Source of the DNA: JAJNBD01 sp964471475
GTDB taxonomy: Bacteria > Pseudomonadota > Gammaproteobacteria > CAISUE01
Direction of reading: 5' to 3'
NCBI GenBank assembly: GCA_964471475.1
Contig: CAYYFQ010000008.1
Coordinates: forward strand, 1 to 64,000
DNA length: 64,000 nt
The translations under genes and the position numbers were made by a program. Position 1 is the first letter of the stretch. Each line of letters starts with the position of its first letter. Below are positions 34,118 to 43,669 of this stretch, piece after piece. The notes under the pieces are model-generated. The model ran no database searches and had not been told where the DNA came from. It saw only the letters and a list, made by a program, of their open reading frames with translations.

Positions 34118-35061
34118 ATTTAGATTATCTAGCATTTGAACAAGAAATTGCTAAGATTGATGACGAAATAAATGCGCTAAGAGAATCTAAAGAAGAAAGT
34201 AGTGAAACTTTAGCTGCTCAAATAAAAAACCTAGAAGCTAAAAATAGGCGTTTGACTAAAGAGATTTATGCTAGCTTGACTATTTGGCAACAAGTATTAG
34301 TCGCTCGCCATCCAAGGCGCCCTTATGTACTAGATTATATCCCTCTTATTTTTACTGATTTTCAAGAATTGCATGGTGATCGTCATTTTGCAGATGATGG
34401 TGCTATCGTAGGAGGGTTAGCCAAGCTTGCCGGAAAAACGGTGATGGTGATTGGGCAACAAAAAGGGAGAACTACCTCTGAAAAAATTTCGCGTAATTTT
34501 GGGATGCCACGCCCAGAAGGATATCGTAAAGCGCTAAGATTGAGTGAGTTAGCCGGAAAATTTACTATTCCCGTGGTTACTTTTATTGATACCGCAGGTG
34601 CTTATCCTGGTATTGACGCGGAAGAGAGAAATCAAAGTGAAGCTATTGCACGTAATTTACAAATATTAGCGGCGCTTCCTACCCCCATTATTTGTATTGT
34701 GACGGGTGAAGGGGGGTCTGGAGGCGCGTTAGCCATTGGTGTAGGTGATCGAGTGGTTATGTTGCAATATAGTATTTATTCCGTTATTACGCCTGAAGGT
34801 TGCGCTTCTATTTTATGGAAAGATTCTAAACATGCGGCATTAGCTGCTGAAGCCATGGGGGTGACGGCTACTGATATTGCGAAATTAAATATTATTGATG
34901 CGGTCTTGCCAGAGCCATTAGGAGGTGCTCATCGAGATCCCAAGGTCATGGCAAATACTATTAAAGATTATTTAGTAAAAGAGTTGCAGATTTTAAGAAA
35001 TGTGCCTATTGCTCAATTGCTAAAACAACGTCAAGAAAAGTTGCTACGGGATATTCTCTAA
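34114..35061 (+). CDS. accA: Acetyl-CoA carboxylase carboxyltransferase alpha
   Basis: This 315-residue protein is the alpha half of the carboxyltransferase that makes malonyl-CoA, the substrate for FabF-type condensation. The N-terminal coiled coil (FEQEIAKIDDEINALRE) and RHPRRPYVLDYI, FQELHGDRHFADDGAIVGG, QQKGRTTSEKISRNFGMPRPEGYRKA, VTFIDTAGAYPGIDAEERNQSEAIA and GEGGSGGALAIGVGD are all canonical. The length is normal. It ends the rightward dnaA-ctaG-ctaE-(small protein)-accA run and converges on pcnB. Confidence 0.97.
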   Translation: MNLDYLAFEQEIAKIDDEINALRESKEESSETLAAQIKNLEAKNRRLTKEIYASLTIWQQVLVARHPRRPYVLDYIPLIFTDFQELHGDRHFADDGAIVGGLAKLAGKTVMVIGQQKGRTTSEKISRNFGMPRPEGYRKALRLSELAGKFTIPVVTFIDTAGAYPGIDAEERNQSEAIARNLQILAALPTPIICIVTGEGGSGGALAIGVGDRVVMLQYSIYSVITPEGCASILWKDSKHAALAAEAMGVTATDIAKLNIIDAVLPEPLGGAHRDPKVMANTIKDYLVKELQILRNVPIAQLLKQRQEKLLRDIL

Positions 35062-35093
35062 TATTGTCCTGCATAGTAAAAAGAGGTAAATGG

Positions 35094-36362
35094 TTAAATA
35101 GCAATCACCGGTTTTTTCTTCAATAAATGTTGTCGTTGTTCTATATCAGATTCATAAAAATTGGTCCACCACTCGCTAAGCGGTTTGAGTTTTTGATTTA
35201 ATTCGGCACGTAACAATAGAAAATCATAGGCGGCTCTAAATTTAGGTAAATCAGGAATATTTAATAATCGTTTATTGCTTCTCATATTAAATCGGTGTTG
35301 CAAGAACCAAATATCGCGCATTTGTGCAATTAATCGTTTAGGAATGCTTAAATCATGAAGGGCAATTCGACAAGCATGCTGCATCGCTTTTTCGAAAGCG
35401 GCAGCTGGTGAATGTTTAAAGGTAGATTCAAGCGCGAGTTGTTGTAATAGGATTGGCCAATACAGTACAGAAAGCATAAAAGCAGGGTTAATGCTTTTAT
35501 TTTCTTTGATACGCGTATCACCATTGGCCAACGCTTTTTTAGCTAAAGCTTCTGCTTCTGGATTATTTTCCCACAAAGGGGGTAAGGATGGAAAAAGTTC
35601 GATAAGTAAGTCGTAAGCAATTAAATTTTCAAAAGTGGCAGTAGCTTTACCACTTTTTAAGATTTTAATAAATTCGTCAAATAAGCGAGCATGAGAGACA
35701 TGTTTTAGCATTTCGCGCATTTTTGGAATAGCTTGCGCTGTATTTTTTTCTAACGTGAAATTTAATTTGCTGGCAAGACGTATTGCCCTTAGCATGCGCA
35801 TAGGATCTTCACGAAAACGCGTTTCTGGATCACCAATGATACGCATGGTTTTATTTTTTAAATCTTCGATTCCATTGACAAAATCTACGATACCATAGTC
35901 GTCTATATTGTAGTACAAAGCATTGACAGTAAAATCTCTACGAACAGCATCTTCTTCTATGGAACCAAAAAGATTATCGCACAAAATAATGCCATGTTCA
36001 TTTTGTGAGTGCAATGTCGCATCAGTACTATGAGAAGAAGTTCCTCGAAAAGTAGTCACTTCTACGAGTTGTTTATTGGAAAAAACATGTACAATTTGAA
36101 ATCTACGACCAATAATCCGTGAATTATGAAACAGTTTACGTATTTGATCCGGGTGGGCATTAGTTGCTACATCAAAATCTTTTGGGTGAAGATCAAGCAA
36201 TAAGTCTCGCACACCGCCACCTACTAAATAAGCTTGAAAACCAGCTTCTTTTAATCGATACAAGATGTTTAACGCCAATTGAGAGATATTTTTACGCGAG
36301 AGAATATGTTCATCGCGTTTGAGTATCCGAGTAGGAGAACGGAGTGTTTTTTTGTCTGGCAT
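35094..36362 (-). CDS. pcnB: Poly(A) polymerase I
   Basis: This 422-residue nucleotidyltransferase adds 3' poly(A) tails that promote RNA decay. AYLVGGGVRDLLLDLHPKDFDVATNAHPDQIRKLF holds the catalytic Asp-x-Asp, RRDFTVNALYYNIDDYGIVDFVNG and MRIIGDPETRFREDPMRMLRAIRLASKLNF the nucleotide and RNA-binding blocks. It starts with basic residues (RSPTRILKRDEHILSRKNIS), typical of PcnB rather than a CCA-adding enzyme. It converges on accA with 32 bp between them. Confidence 0.92.
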   Translation of the reverse strand: MPDKKTLRSPTRILKRDEHILSRKNISQLALNILYRLKEAGFQAYLVGGGVRDLLLDLHPKDFDVATNAHPDQIRKLFHNSRIIGRRFQIVHVFSNKQLVEVTTFRGTSSHSTDATLHSQNEHGIILCDNLFGSIEEDAVRRDFTVNALYYNIDDYGIVDFVNGIEDLKNKTMRIIGDPETRFREDPMRMLRAIRLASKLNFTLEKNTAQAIPKMREMLKHVSHARLFDEFIKILKSGKATATFENLIAYDLLIELFPSLPPLWENNPEAEALAKKALANGDTRIKENKSINPAFMLSVLYWPILLQQLALESTFKHSPAAAFEKAMQHACRIALHDLSIPKRLIAQMRDIWFLQHRFNMRSNKRLLNIPDLPKFRAAYDFLLLRAELNQKLKPLSEWWTNFYESDIEQRQHLLKKKPVIAI

Positions 36363-36607
36363 TTTTTAGCTAATTTGATTGTATAGTGGACATTGTAGGG
36401 TAAAGTATAGTTAAGCTCAAGACACGGTGCTCCTATTGAAAAAATAGTGCCTTTCTGAGGTTACTCGCGTCCAAGCAGCCTGTTAATTCAAGAAGAATCG
36501 CATAATATTCAACAAGCGTAAATCCGCTTCGCTGCTTTTAAGGTTAAGTGTTTTTTTAAACTTGAGCTTAAAAATGAAAAAGCGGACAAGCCTTTTTATC
36601 ACTAACC
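36363..36607. repeat. Intergenic region with an 11-bp inverted repeat
   Basis: The 245 bp between pcnB and the end of the eCIS operon contain TTAAGCTCAAG near 36411 and its exact complement CTTGAGCTTAA near 36560. Spacing of about 140 bp is like the other palindromic elements here, but the arms are short. No open reading frame or RNA gene is recognised; it may also hold the eCIS operon terminator. Confidence 0.35.
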
Positions 36608-38824
36608 TTAAATAATATGATATGGTTTAAAATCTGTTGGAACAAATAATTTGCCGAGCTTATTATATTCGCTATGAGAAGCTGACAAAATGAATTGCAT
36701 ATTAACGGACTGGTTCTGAGAAGCTGCAAGAAAAGCTGCATGCAAAGCGATATTACGAATATTACCCCCTGTAATTTTTAATTTTTCTGCCAAAAAATCA
36801 TAGTCAATATTTTCTAAAGGTACTTGAGCTGGAAAGACTTTTCGCCATAAATATTTACGTTGTTGAGTATCAGGAAAAGGAAATTCGACAATAAAATGAA
36901 AGCGTCGTAAAAAGGCTTCATCAATATTTTGTAATAAATTGGTAGCTAAAATCACTATACCACGATAGGCTTCAATACATTGCAGTAAATAACTCGTCTC
37001 TATATTAGCATAGCGATCATGCGAATCATTTACACTAGTACGTTTTCCAAATAAAGCATCTGCTTCATCAAAAAATAATACTACATCTAATAAAGCAGCG
37101 GTATTAAAAATATGGCGCAGATTTTTTTCTGTCTCGCCAATATATTTACTGACCATCATAGCCAAATCAACACGGTACAATTCTAAATGCAATTCATTAG
37201 CCAATACTTGTGCCGCCATGGTTTTACCAGTACCAGATGCACCATGAAATAAAGCCACCAAGCCACCTTTAGATGCGATTGCACTATTAAAATTCCAATG
37301 ATGATACACTTGATATTGGTGTTTTTTAAATACGTAAATTTTTTCTAATTGCGATAATGTTGACGCAGGCAATACAATATCTGAAAAATTTTGCTTTGAC
37401 GTCTGTATTTGCGCTAGCTCGTTAAGTTTCCCTTTATGTTGCGATTTCGCATAATTAAATAATAATGCTAAGGTGATTTTTTTAGTCTTATGGAAACATT
37501 CACGCGTAGCAGTATCCACTACTCTAGAAATTTGGCTTGCCGAAAAATGAAAGGTATTAGCCAATTCTTGCAGCCCTGTATCACCTAAAATAATTTTATA
37601 TTTTTGCAAGTTAATTTTCCACAGTTCACGCCGTAACTCATTATCTGGCAAAGGCAAATGAAATGTATAAGCCTGTCTTTTATGTTGTGGATTGTGTAAA
37701 CAAAATACATCAAAACTGACAACATTGTTACCCACTAAGACAAGATAAGGAAATGCTGATAACTGAGTAAATAAATGCTGAATCAATCCGATAGCGAGCT
37801 TATTTTCTACTAAAAATAAATCTACATTTTTGAGAATAAGCAAACCTTTCTGGTTTAATATTATTTGACGTAACAACATTGTTACATATTGACACGCCTT
37901 CTCAAGACCATAAATTTCAAAATATTGTATAAAGCTAGCACTATCGATAATATAACTTTTTTCTACGAGTGGCTTAAATAAAATAGTTGCCAATTGTATT
38001 AATGTAGCTTCATCTTCACCATAAAAATAAAAACTATAAGTATTTTTGTGTCCAACAGAATTATTTTGTAAATAAACGATTAATTGATCCAAAGCGTTTT
38101 TTAATTCATGAGAGATAATAATTTTATCTTGACTTTGTTCATTAACAATGGCTTTATCTAGGCTTGCATTCGAAAATAATAAAAATTGACTAATATCTGA
38201 AGCCAGCTTTAAAGGTTGATGATTATCTATCGTAAAATCAAAAACCTTATTATCCAATGTTTGTAGCAATTGCCAATTTACTAATGCTGTCATATGTTGA
38301 GTTAAATAAGATTTTGCCATTAAACGTTGTTCAAGCATTGGGGTTAATATCGAAAATAATAACTCTAATGATGGATGTGTTTTATTTACGTGGTCTTGTA
38401 AATACGCATAAATCCGTGTGTATCGCATATCAATCAGCGGGGCCAGCATGATAATTAATATATCGATTTCAAATAGCGATAAATTAAATTGCTGTTGTAA
38501 TAGAACGATAGGAATCTGTTGACTATTTTTTAGACGCTGCTCTATTTGTTGAGTGTATTGATCAATAGTCTTAGTTAATACCGTATATTGCTTTGTATAA
38601 GCAGCATCATTAGCCTTTTGAATTGGGCATAATAACTGATCTATTTGCGTATCACTAATGGCTTGCCAGTTGGCTATCCCATCGTTTTCTATGGCTTGCT
38701 TACGAAATACTAATACGCCTCTTTGCAAAAGTAAATCTAATTTTTTTAACGCATCTTGCCAAAACTCTGTATTATTTTGATAAAACGAACGCGTTTTTGT
38801 TGTACGTGGTTTAGCCGTTGCCAT
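36608..38824 (-). CDS. eCIS AAA+ ATPase (Afp15-like)
   Basis: This 738-residue protein ends the eCIS operon. The C-terminal AAA+ module has Walker A ALFHGASGTGKTMAAQVL (about 525-540), Walker B VVLFFDEADALFG (about 582-595), sensor/arginine segments IVILATNLLQNIDEAFLRRFHFIVEF and FPDTQQRKYLW. An upstream region (about 235-440) resembles a second, degenerate AAA+ domain (LLILKNVDLFLVEN, LVLVGNNVVSFDVFC) without a P-loop. Every Afp/PVC-type cluster has such an ATPase, thought to aid assembly or cargo loading; it is not a ClpV-type disassembly motor. It is separated from the fibre gene by 3 bp. Confidence 0.88.
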   Translation of the reverse strand: MATAKPRTTKTRSFYQNNTEFWQDALKKLDLLLQRGVLVFRKQAIENDGIANWQAISDTQIDQLLCPIQKANDAAYTKQYTVLTKTIDQYTQQIEQRLKNSQQIPIVLLQQQFNLSLFEIDILIIMLAPLIDMRYTRIYAYLQDHVNKTHPSLELLFSILTPMLEQRLMAKSYLTQHMTALVNWQLLQTLDNKVFDFTIDNHQPLKLASDISQFLLFSNASLDKAIVNEQSQDKIIISHELKNALDQLIVYLQNNSVGHKNTYSFYFYGEDEATLIQLATILFKPLVEKSYIIDSASFIQYFEIYGLEKACQYVTMLLRQIILNQKGLLILKNVDLFLVENKLAIGLIQHLFTQLSAFPYLVLVGNNVVSFDVFCLHNPQHKRQAYTFHLPLPDNELRRELWKINLQKYKIILGDTGLQELANTFHFSASQISRVVDTATRECFHKTKKITLALLFNYAKSQHKGKLNELAQIQTSKQNFSDIVLPASTLSQLEKIYVFKKHQYQVYHHWNFNSAIASKGGLVALFHGASGTGKTMAAQVLANELHLELYRVDLAMMVSKYIGETEKNLRHIFNTAALLDVVLFFDEADALFGKRTSVNDSHDRYANIETSYLLQCIEAYRGIVILATNLLQNIDEAFLRRFHFIVEFPFPDTQQRKYLWRKVFPAQVPLENIDYDFLAEKLKITGGNIRNIALHAAFLAASQNQSVNMQFILSASHSEYNKLGKLFVPTDFKPYHII

Positions 38825-38827
38825 AAT

Positions 38828-40975
38828 TTACTCAGGAATAAAATAAATGCAGTAGCGATAATGGCAATCATCTGAAGTATCCACTGCCACACTCCACGAC
38901 TCACCTTTTTTAATGGGCATCGTAAATGAGTTATTCATAAAAAAATTATTATTCGCTAATAGTCCAGCACAAGCATTGGCGTAACGCACCTGATTATTCA
39001 AACCCGTCACCGAACAAGCTAAACTCATACACGCGGTAGGATTATCACTATCAGGAATGATACTACCTACCAAAGTACCATTCATTGATGCCATTCCCTG
39101 GGTATTGTTTTTATCGCCCCAAGTTTCTGTGGTTGGTATTTGAACTGCTTGATTGGTTAATCCTTCATTTGTTGAGACAGCAGGGGGATCCAAATTAATA
39201 AAATTATAGGCATGAACGGCGCCATAAACGTACAAATCTCCATAAAAAGTACCTACAACCGCCGAATTATCCAGTTTATTATAAGGACCAAGATTTAATA
39301 CACCCGCATTAATAACGCCTGGCTCTTGTGGGGGCGATCCCACTTGTTGCCCCGCGTAAGTACCTACGACATTCACAACGGCATTGACATCAACACTACC
39401 ATTAGGTGAAACGGATAAAATGTTGGCTTGAGATGGTGTACCAACCGCCATTAGTGAACTGGGCACAACACTATAAATAGAATCTACCAATTTTAATGGT
39501 GATAATTCTGCTGGAATAGAACTATTCAATATATTAGTGGTAAAGGTTTGCTTCGTATCATCAATTGTCGCAACAGCAAGCACAATCGGTAAACCAGCAA
39601 ATTCTGCTTTATCTGCAGTGCTCCCTACAATGACCATATCTCCTACTTTTAACTCAGTAGCAAATTTAGTATTAGTTCCGTAAACAGTGTAGTTTTGAGT
39701 ATCACCGGCATCAACCGCATCCGGTGAAAAGTTACAAGTCAACGTACCAGAACCCGATACACCACTGCCTTGTACCTGCAACAATGCAGAAGGCGTTGCA
39801 ATTCCAATACCTACATTACCTTCGTTATAGTAAATAGATTTATTTTCATTTTGTGTCCATACTGAGTTAAGATTTACTAAGCCTGATCCATCACCCGTAA
39901 ATGTAGTCGCATTGATGCTGCCCGTTACCACTAAATTAACGTTTTGTAAAGTAGATAAATCTGCATCCCCAAAAGTGAATGTCCCATCATCAGCAACATT
40001 TAATAAATGTTTATTACTACTATTGAGAATTTCAACCACACTGCCTGCAGCATGCAAATAAGTCGATTGAACTAAAGATGGATTAAAAGCTGTTTTTATC
40101 GTAATTACATTATTTTTAATTGCTGTAATCACACGCGACTGCTGTAAGCCACCAGGGGTTTGTGTGCTAATGATAATATCACCCACTTTAAGATTAGGGT
40201 CCACAACACCTGTGTCAGGTGTTACGGTGCAATCATTGCTTGAAAGTGTTCCGCTACCTGAAACGGCATTAGAATTCACTAATAAACTATTTGAAGTACA
40301 ATTACCTTCAATTTGTACACCACCTGAAAAGGCGGTGTCTTGAGAATCTACATATAAACTATAATCACTTTCAGAAATACCAGGCTTAACACTGATCGAT
40401 GGCACCGCTGCCATTGGCGATGGTTGTGGTTCAGGATTGCCCGCATGAGTTAAATGAAAATTTAAGGAACCCACTTGAATACCACAATAATAACGTTGAT
40501 TTAAGCCGTCGTTATATTCCAACGCACCTATAGTCGCATCGCTCGTTACAGTAATCACCGCTAATAAGATAGTGGCACTAGGATCTGTTAACTCCGTTAA
40601 AAACTCATACTTTGGCACAACTTGGATATGCTTATAATTTTCTACGCCGGTTTCACTTGTGTAATCCACGGGGACTTCTTCGCAAGAAACGGTTAAATAA
40701 TATTGTTTAGGTTCCGTTGGTACGGTGAGTGTTTGACTATCAAATGCAATAATTTCACGCCCAGAACCATCTACTGCCATACCGTCACTGAGCGTAAGCG
40801 CCTGATCACCCACCTTCCAGGTAACTGTTAAACCATAAGCGATACCCCACGTATGCATGTAGCGATTATGATATTGATTCGTGGTTAGAAAATAATTTTG
40901 CTCAATATCAAAATCATTGGTTAACAAAGCTTCACCCGTAAAATAATGCATGCGTTCTAATTTTCTATCTGTCAT
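38828..40975 (-). CDS. eCIS tail-fibre protein (Afp13-position)
   Basis: This 715-residue protein probably binds the target cell. Residues 1-100 (RKLERMHYFTGEALLTNDFD, GIAYGLTV, DGMAVDGSGREI) form a baseplate-attachment domain shared with the 41003 gene. The shaft has two related blocks beginning GSGTL and containing LKVGDIIIS or LKVGDMVIV, and one NVGIGIATPSALLQVQ repeat typical of trimeric phage fibres. The last 100 residues are cysteine-rich (CMSLACSV, NACAGLL, DDCHYRYCIYF) and may be the tip. Fibre tips set host range in this family; the receptor is unknown. Confidence 0.78.
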   Translation of the reverse strand: MTDRKLERMHYFTGEALLTNDFDIEQNYFLTTNQYHNRYMHTWGIAYGLTVTWKVGDQALTLSDGMAVDGSGREIIAFDSQTLTVPTEPKQYYLTVSCEEVPVDYTSETGVENYKHIQVVPKYEFLTELTDPSATILLAVITVTSDATIGALEYNDGLNQRYYCGIQVGSLNFHLTHAGNPEPQPSPMAAVPSISVKPGISESDYSLYVDSQDTAFSGGVQIEGNCTSNSLLVNSNAVSGSGTLSSNDCTVTPDTGVVDPNLKVGDIIISTQTPGGLQQSRVITAIKNNVITIKTAFNPSLVQSTYLHAAGSVVEILNSSNKHLLNVADDGTFTFGDADLSTLQNVNLVVTGSINATTFTGDGSGLVNLNSVWTQNENKSIYYNEGNVGIGIATPSALLQVQGSGVSGSGTLTCNFSPDAVDAGDTQNYTVYGTNTKFATELKVGDMVIVGSTADKAEFAGLPIVLAVATIDDTKQTFTTNILNSSIPAELSPLKLVDSIYSVVPSSLMAVGTPSQANILSVSPNGSVDVNAVVNVVGTYAGQQVGSPPQEPGVINAGVLNLGPYNKLDNSAVVGTFYGDLYVYGAVHAYNFINLDPPAVSTNEGLTNQAVQIPTTETWGDKNNTQGMASMNGTLVGSIIPDSDNPTACMSLACSVTGLNNQVRYANACAGLLANNNFFMNNSFTMPIKKGESWSVAVDTSDDCHYRYCIYFIPE

Positions 40976-41002
40976 AACAATCCTTTCTTTATAAAGAATA
41001 AA

Positions 41003-41767
41003 TTAACTTTTCCATGCTATACAATTTAATATCACTGGACTTGTCCAAACGCCCTCTCCAATTGCGGTAAATAAAACATTAGCGGTAAATTGTGTCGCTG
41101 TTAAAGTAGCGACCGACGCACTAAATATTCCCGGATTCGCATCATTATCTTGCACGGAAACCAACACCTGCGTTGCCACAAATGGCATCGTTGGAAAATC
41201 ACACACAACGCTTGTCACGTTAGCAGCAGGCTCAGGGGGATTTATTGTGGCAATAAAAGGATGCATTAAAACAGGAGGAATATTGTTTGCTATTTTTACC
41301 TCGTCATTAATCAACACATAACTTTGCTTGCCAGATAAAGTCACTAATGCTCCACCACTAGTAGTGGCTATTCCTAATAACAATGTTTCATTTTCTGGCG
41401 GTGTTGATGCCAGGATAATTTGTGGTTGTTCTGTGATTAAATGAGTCACAGGATCCACCGATTCATCATAAGCAATACTAATGTAAATAGTGCTATTGGC
41501 TAATGATGAACTGATCGGCACAGAAGTATCACTTGCTAAAATCAACTGTTGCTGCTTAGCATCAAGTGCGACACCAGCAGTCACTGTTATGCTCGTGCTA
41601 CCTGCTGGACCTGCTAATTGCAAACCACTAATCACCCCCGAACTAAATAAAGCAGTATTTTGATTCGACGTAATGTTTTTAGTGTATGTTTGTTCAACAT
41701 CACAAAGCTCTGCGGTTAATAATAATCCTTCTTGATAATAAACACGTACTAATGGATTCAAGCTCAT
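41003..41767 (-). CDS. eCIS baseplate/fibre-adaptor protein
   Basis: This 254-residue protein starts with the same domain as the neighbouring long fibre (RVYYQEGLLLTAELCDVEQTY, GVISGLQL, AGVALDAKQQQLIL), followed by a beta-rich C-terminal half. Shared N-termini suggest that both dock on the same baseplate site, this one being a short spike or adaptor. It overlaps the gpI-like gene by 4 bp (ATGA-type). No precise family name is recognised beyond CIS/phage baseplate-fibre-like. Confidence 0.65.
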   Translation of the reverse strand: MSLNPLVRVYYQEGLLLTAELCDVEQTYTKNITSNQNTALFSSGVISGLQLAGPAGSTSITVTAGVALDAKQQQLILASDTSVPISSSLANSTIYISIAYDESVDPVTHLITEQPQIILASTPPENETLLLGIATTSGGALVTLSGKQSYVLINDEVKIANNIPPVLMHPFIATINPPEPAANVTSVVCDFPTMPFVATQVLVSVQDNDANPGIFSASVATLTATQFTANVLFTAIGEGVWTSPVILNCIAWKS

Positions 41768-42543
41768 GCGGCAGCCTCACTGTTTAATATATTCACTTGA
41801 TAATAACTAAATTCGGGTTTGTATTGATCAATAATAGCTAATGCTTTTTGTGTTATTGTTATAATGTTTTCTTGACTTGCATCGGAATTTGGTGTGATAT
41901 CCACCATAAAAAGCCATGGACGCTGCCCAGCAATAATAGGATTCCCCGGCGTGTAAGTATCATACAAGACAATATTAATATCAATTTTTAAAGGGGGAAC
42001 TGGTGGCGCATTTTTTATAGCGACTGAAATGATGCTGCCTTGCTCAATACTTAAATCCAATAATTGTTGTAACCCAGCTAAGGTTCCACGGGAACGATAG
42101 ATTGGTATAATTTTTGCTAATACTAAACGTTTTTTATTCACATCCCAAGTTTGATCTAAAACTAGCGCGGCCCACGAGGCAAGCCAATTAATGAAATTAG
42201 CTAACCACTGATTAAATTTTTTACTATCTAAATTTAATGGTGGAATATACTGTGCAAACTCTTGTAACGCTTTAGTATCTAGAGGAGGAATAAAAGCTTG
42301 ATCCTCAGGAAATAAAAAACTAAAACGTGGATAAAATAAATTACCGATCACTTCTGGGTTTAATACTTCACCGATGCCTTTTTGACCTTCTAATGTTGCA
42401 TCATCAATACCACTAAAAATTTTTTCAAAAATAGTTAAATAATGGCTTAGAAACGCGACACTATATTGAGTATTACCTGTTATCTCAGGCTGTTGATAGA
42501 CAGCAGGTAAATAATTTAAGTAAGTAGATAATCTATCAGCCAT
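41764..42543 (-). CDS. eCIS baseplate protein, phage tail protein I-like
   Basis: This 259-residue protein matches the P2 gpI/TIGR02242-like tail domain. It opens TYLNYLPAVYQQPE, has LTIFEKIFSGIDD (arm helix), NWLASWAALVLDQTWDVNKKRLVLAKIIPIYRSRGTLAGLQQLLDL, the family's core. Such proteins form part of the baseplate wedge that links the J-like proteins to fibres. The position after the second J-like gene and before the fibre genes agrees. The family name is from motif memory. Confidence 0.8.
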   Translation of the reverse strand: MADRLSTYLNYLPAVYQQPEITGNTQYSVAFLSHYLTIFEKIFSGIDDATLEGQKGIGEVLNPEVIGNLFYPRFSFLFPEDQAFIPPLDTKALQEFAQYIPPLNLDSKKFNQWLANFINWLASWAALVLDQTWDVNKKRLVLAKIIPIYRSRGTLAGLQQLLDLSIEQGSIISVAIKNAPPVPPLKIDINIVLYDTYTPGNPIIAGQRPWLFMVDITPNSDASQENIITITQKALAIIDQYKPEFSYYQVNILNSEAAA

Positions 42544-42552
42544 AATAATCCT

Positions 42553-43650
42553 TTAATTTGCATTCTTCACAACAATATTTAGCACTTGTGATTGCGCCAA
42601 ACCCACAAACTGCGGTACTGTCATTCCGATGGGTGCACTGCCAAGAATCGCATCTACATTTAATGTAGCCATTACATTGAGCTTCATTGTTGGGTAAAAA
42701 TTGATACTTAACGCTTCAATGTAACTAACTCCTGGAATTGTTAATACGACCTGACTAATATCATAATAAGTAGGCGCTTGATTGTAAGGCCAACCTTGTT
42801 GGTCTGGCCCCCCACCTATATAGGGTGAGAGAAATTCTAAAATACGCTCGCTTGCTGTTTGACTAATTTCATTTGCATCAGCCAAAGCATTGCATAGAAT
42901 AGTCATCTCAATATTAACAGGAGTAAAGATAGGAGGTTCAACATAAGTAATAGTACCAAGCAAAAGTCGCGGTGCAAGATATTCATTCACCGCAGCAATA
43001 ATATTGTCATAATTGTATTGATCTGATTCAGCAATCGTAGTGCTTTGTGAAACAGCAATCGTCGATTGAAAACGCTGATTAGGATATGCAGGTTGTGAAT
43101 ATGAAGTCGTTTCAGCGGCCACACAAATAACAGTGACTGACTCACTATCATTTAAAACAATAGCGCGTGCAATTCTATCTGAAACCCCTTGTTGCTCTAA
43201 TAAACAATTGGCTTCCAGTGTTAATATGGCATAATCATCTGCTGTTACCGCTAAATATGGCGCTTCAAAAAACTGTAATACTTCTGTTTGAATTTTTTCA
43301 GCGGTAATATTTTTAGGATCAAGATTTTTCAAAAAAAGTAATAGATTTACATAATTTGGATCCAACCCTTCTTTTTGTAATTCTATTAATAGTCGATCTA
43401 CCTCATTTCCAGCAGCACCGGCCCACAATTGTAAAAAACAAATATAGGTTTCAATTGGAATATAATTTGAACGATATAATAAACTTTCAGCAATCCAACA
43501 TAATAATTGTAATAACGTAATACCAGGATCGGAGTAATTAAAATCTGTCCAAAGACGTGTATGCTTTGGGATAGATTCCACCATATGATTTAATAGCAGT
43601 TCATAGCTAGAAGTATCTAACTCAGGAATTTCAAGCGCCATAACACCCAC
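42553..43650 (-). CDS. eCIS baseplate J-like protein (Afp12-like)
   Basis: A 365-residue wedge protein. The N-terminal HTRLWTDFNYSDPGITLLQLLCWIAESLLYRSNYIPIETYICFLQLWAG is the classic 'DPGI-LLQL-AE-L-R-N-iP' block of putative baseplate assembly proteins. The C-terminal half (LAPRLLLGTITYVEPPIFTPVNIEMTIL, VVLTIPGVSYIEALSI) is the J-family core also found in P2 gpJ and T4 gp6. It partners the 981-residue paralogue upstream. The first three codons (MGVMALEIP) leave the start slightly uncertain. Confidence 0.83.
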   Translation of the reverse strand: MGVMALEIPELDTSSYELLLNHMVESIPKHTRLWTDFNYSDPGITLLQLLCWIAESLLYRSNYIPIETYICFLQLWAGAAGNEVDRLLIELQKEGLDPNYVNLLLFLKNLDPKNITAEKIQTEVLQFFEAPYLAVTADDYAILTLEANCLLEQQGVSDRIARAIVLNDSESVTVICVAAETTSYSQPAYPNQRFQSTIAVSQSTTIAESDQYNYDNIIAAVNEYLAPRLLLGTITYVEPPIFTPVNIEMTILCNALADANEISQTASERILEFLSPYIGGGPDQQGWPYNQAPTYYDISQVVLTIPGVSYIEALSINFYPTMKLNVMATLNVDAILGSAPIGMTVPQFVGLAQSQVLNIVVKNAN

Positions 43651-43669
43651 CCATCCTTAGTTTACATCA

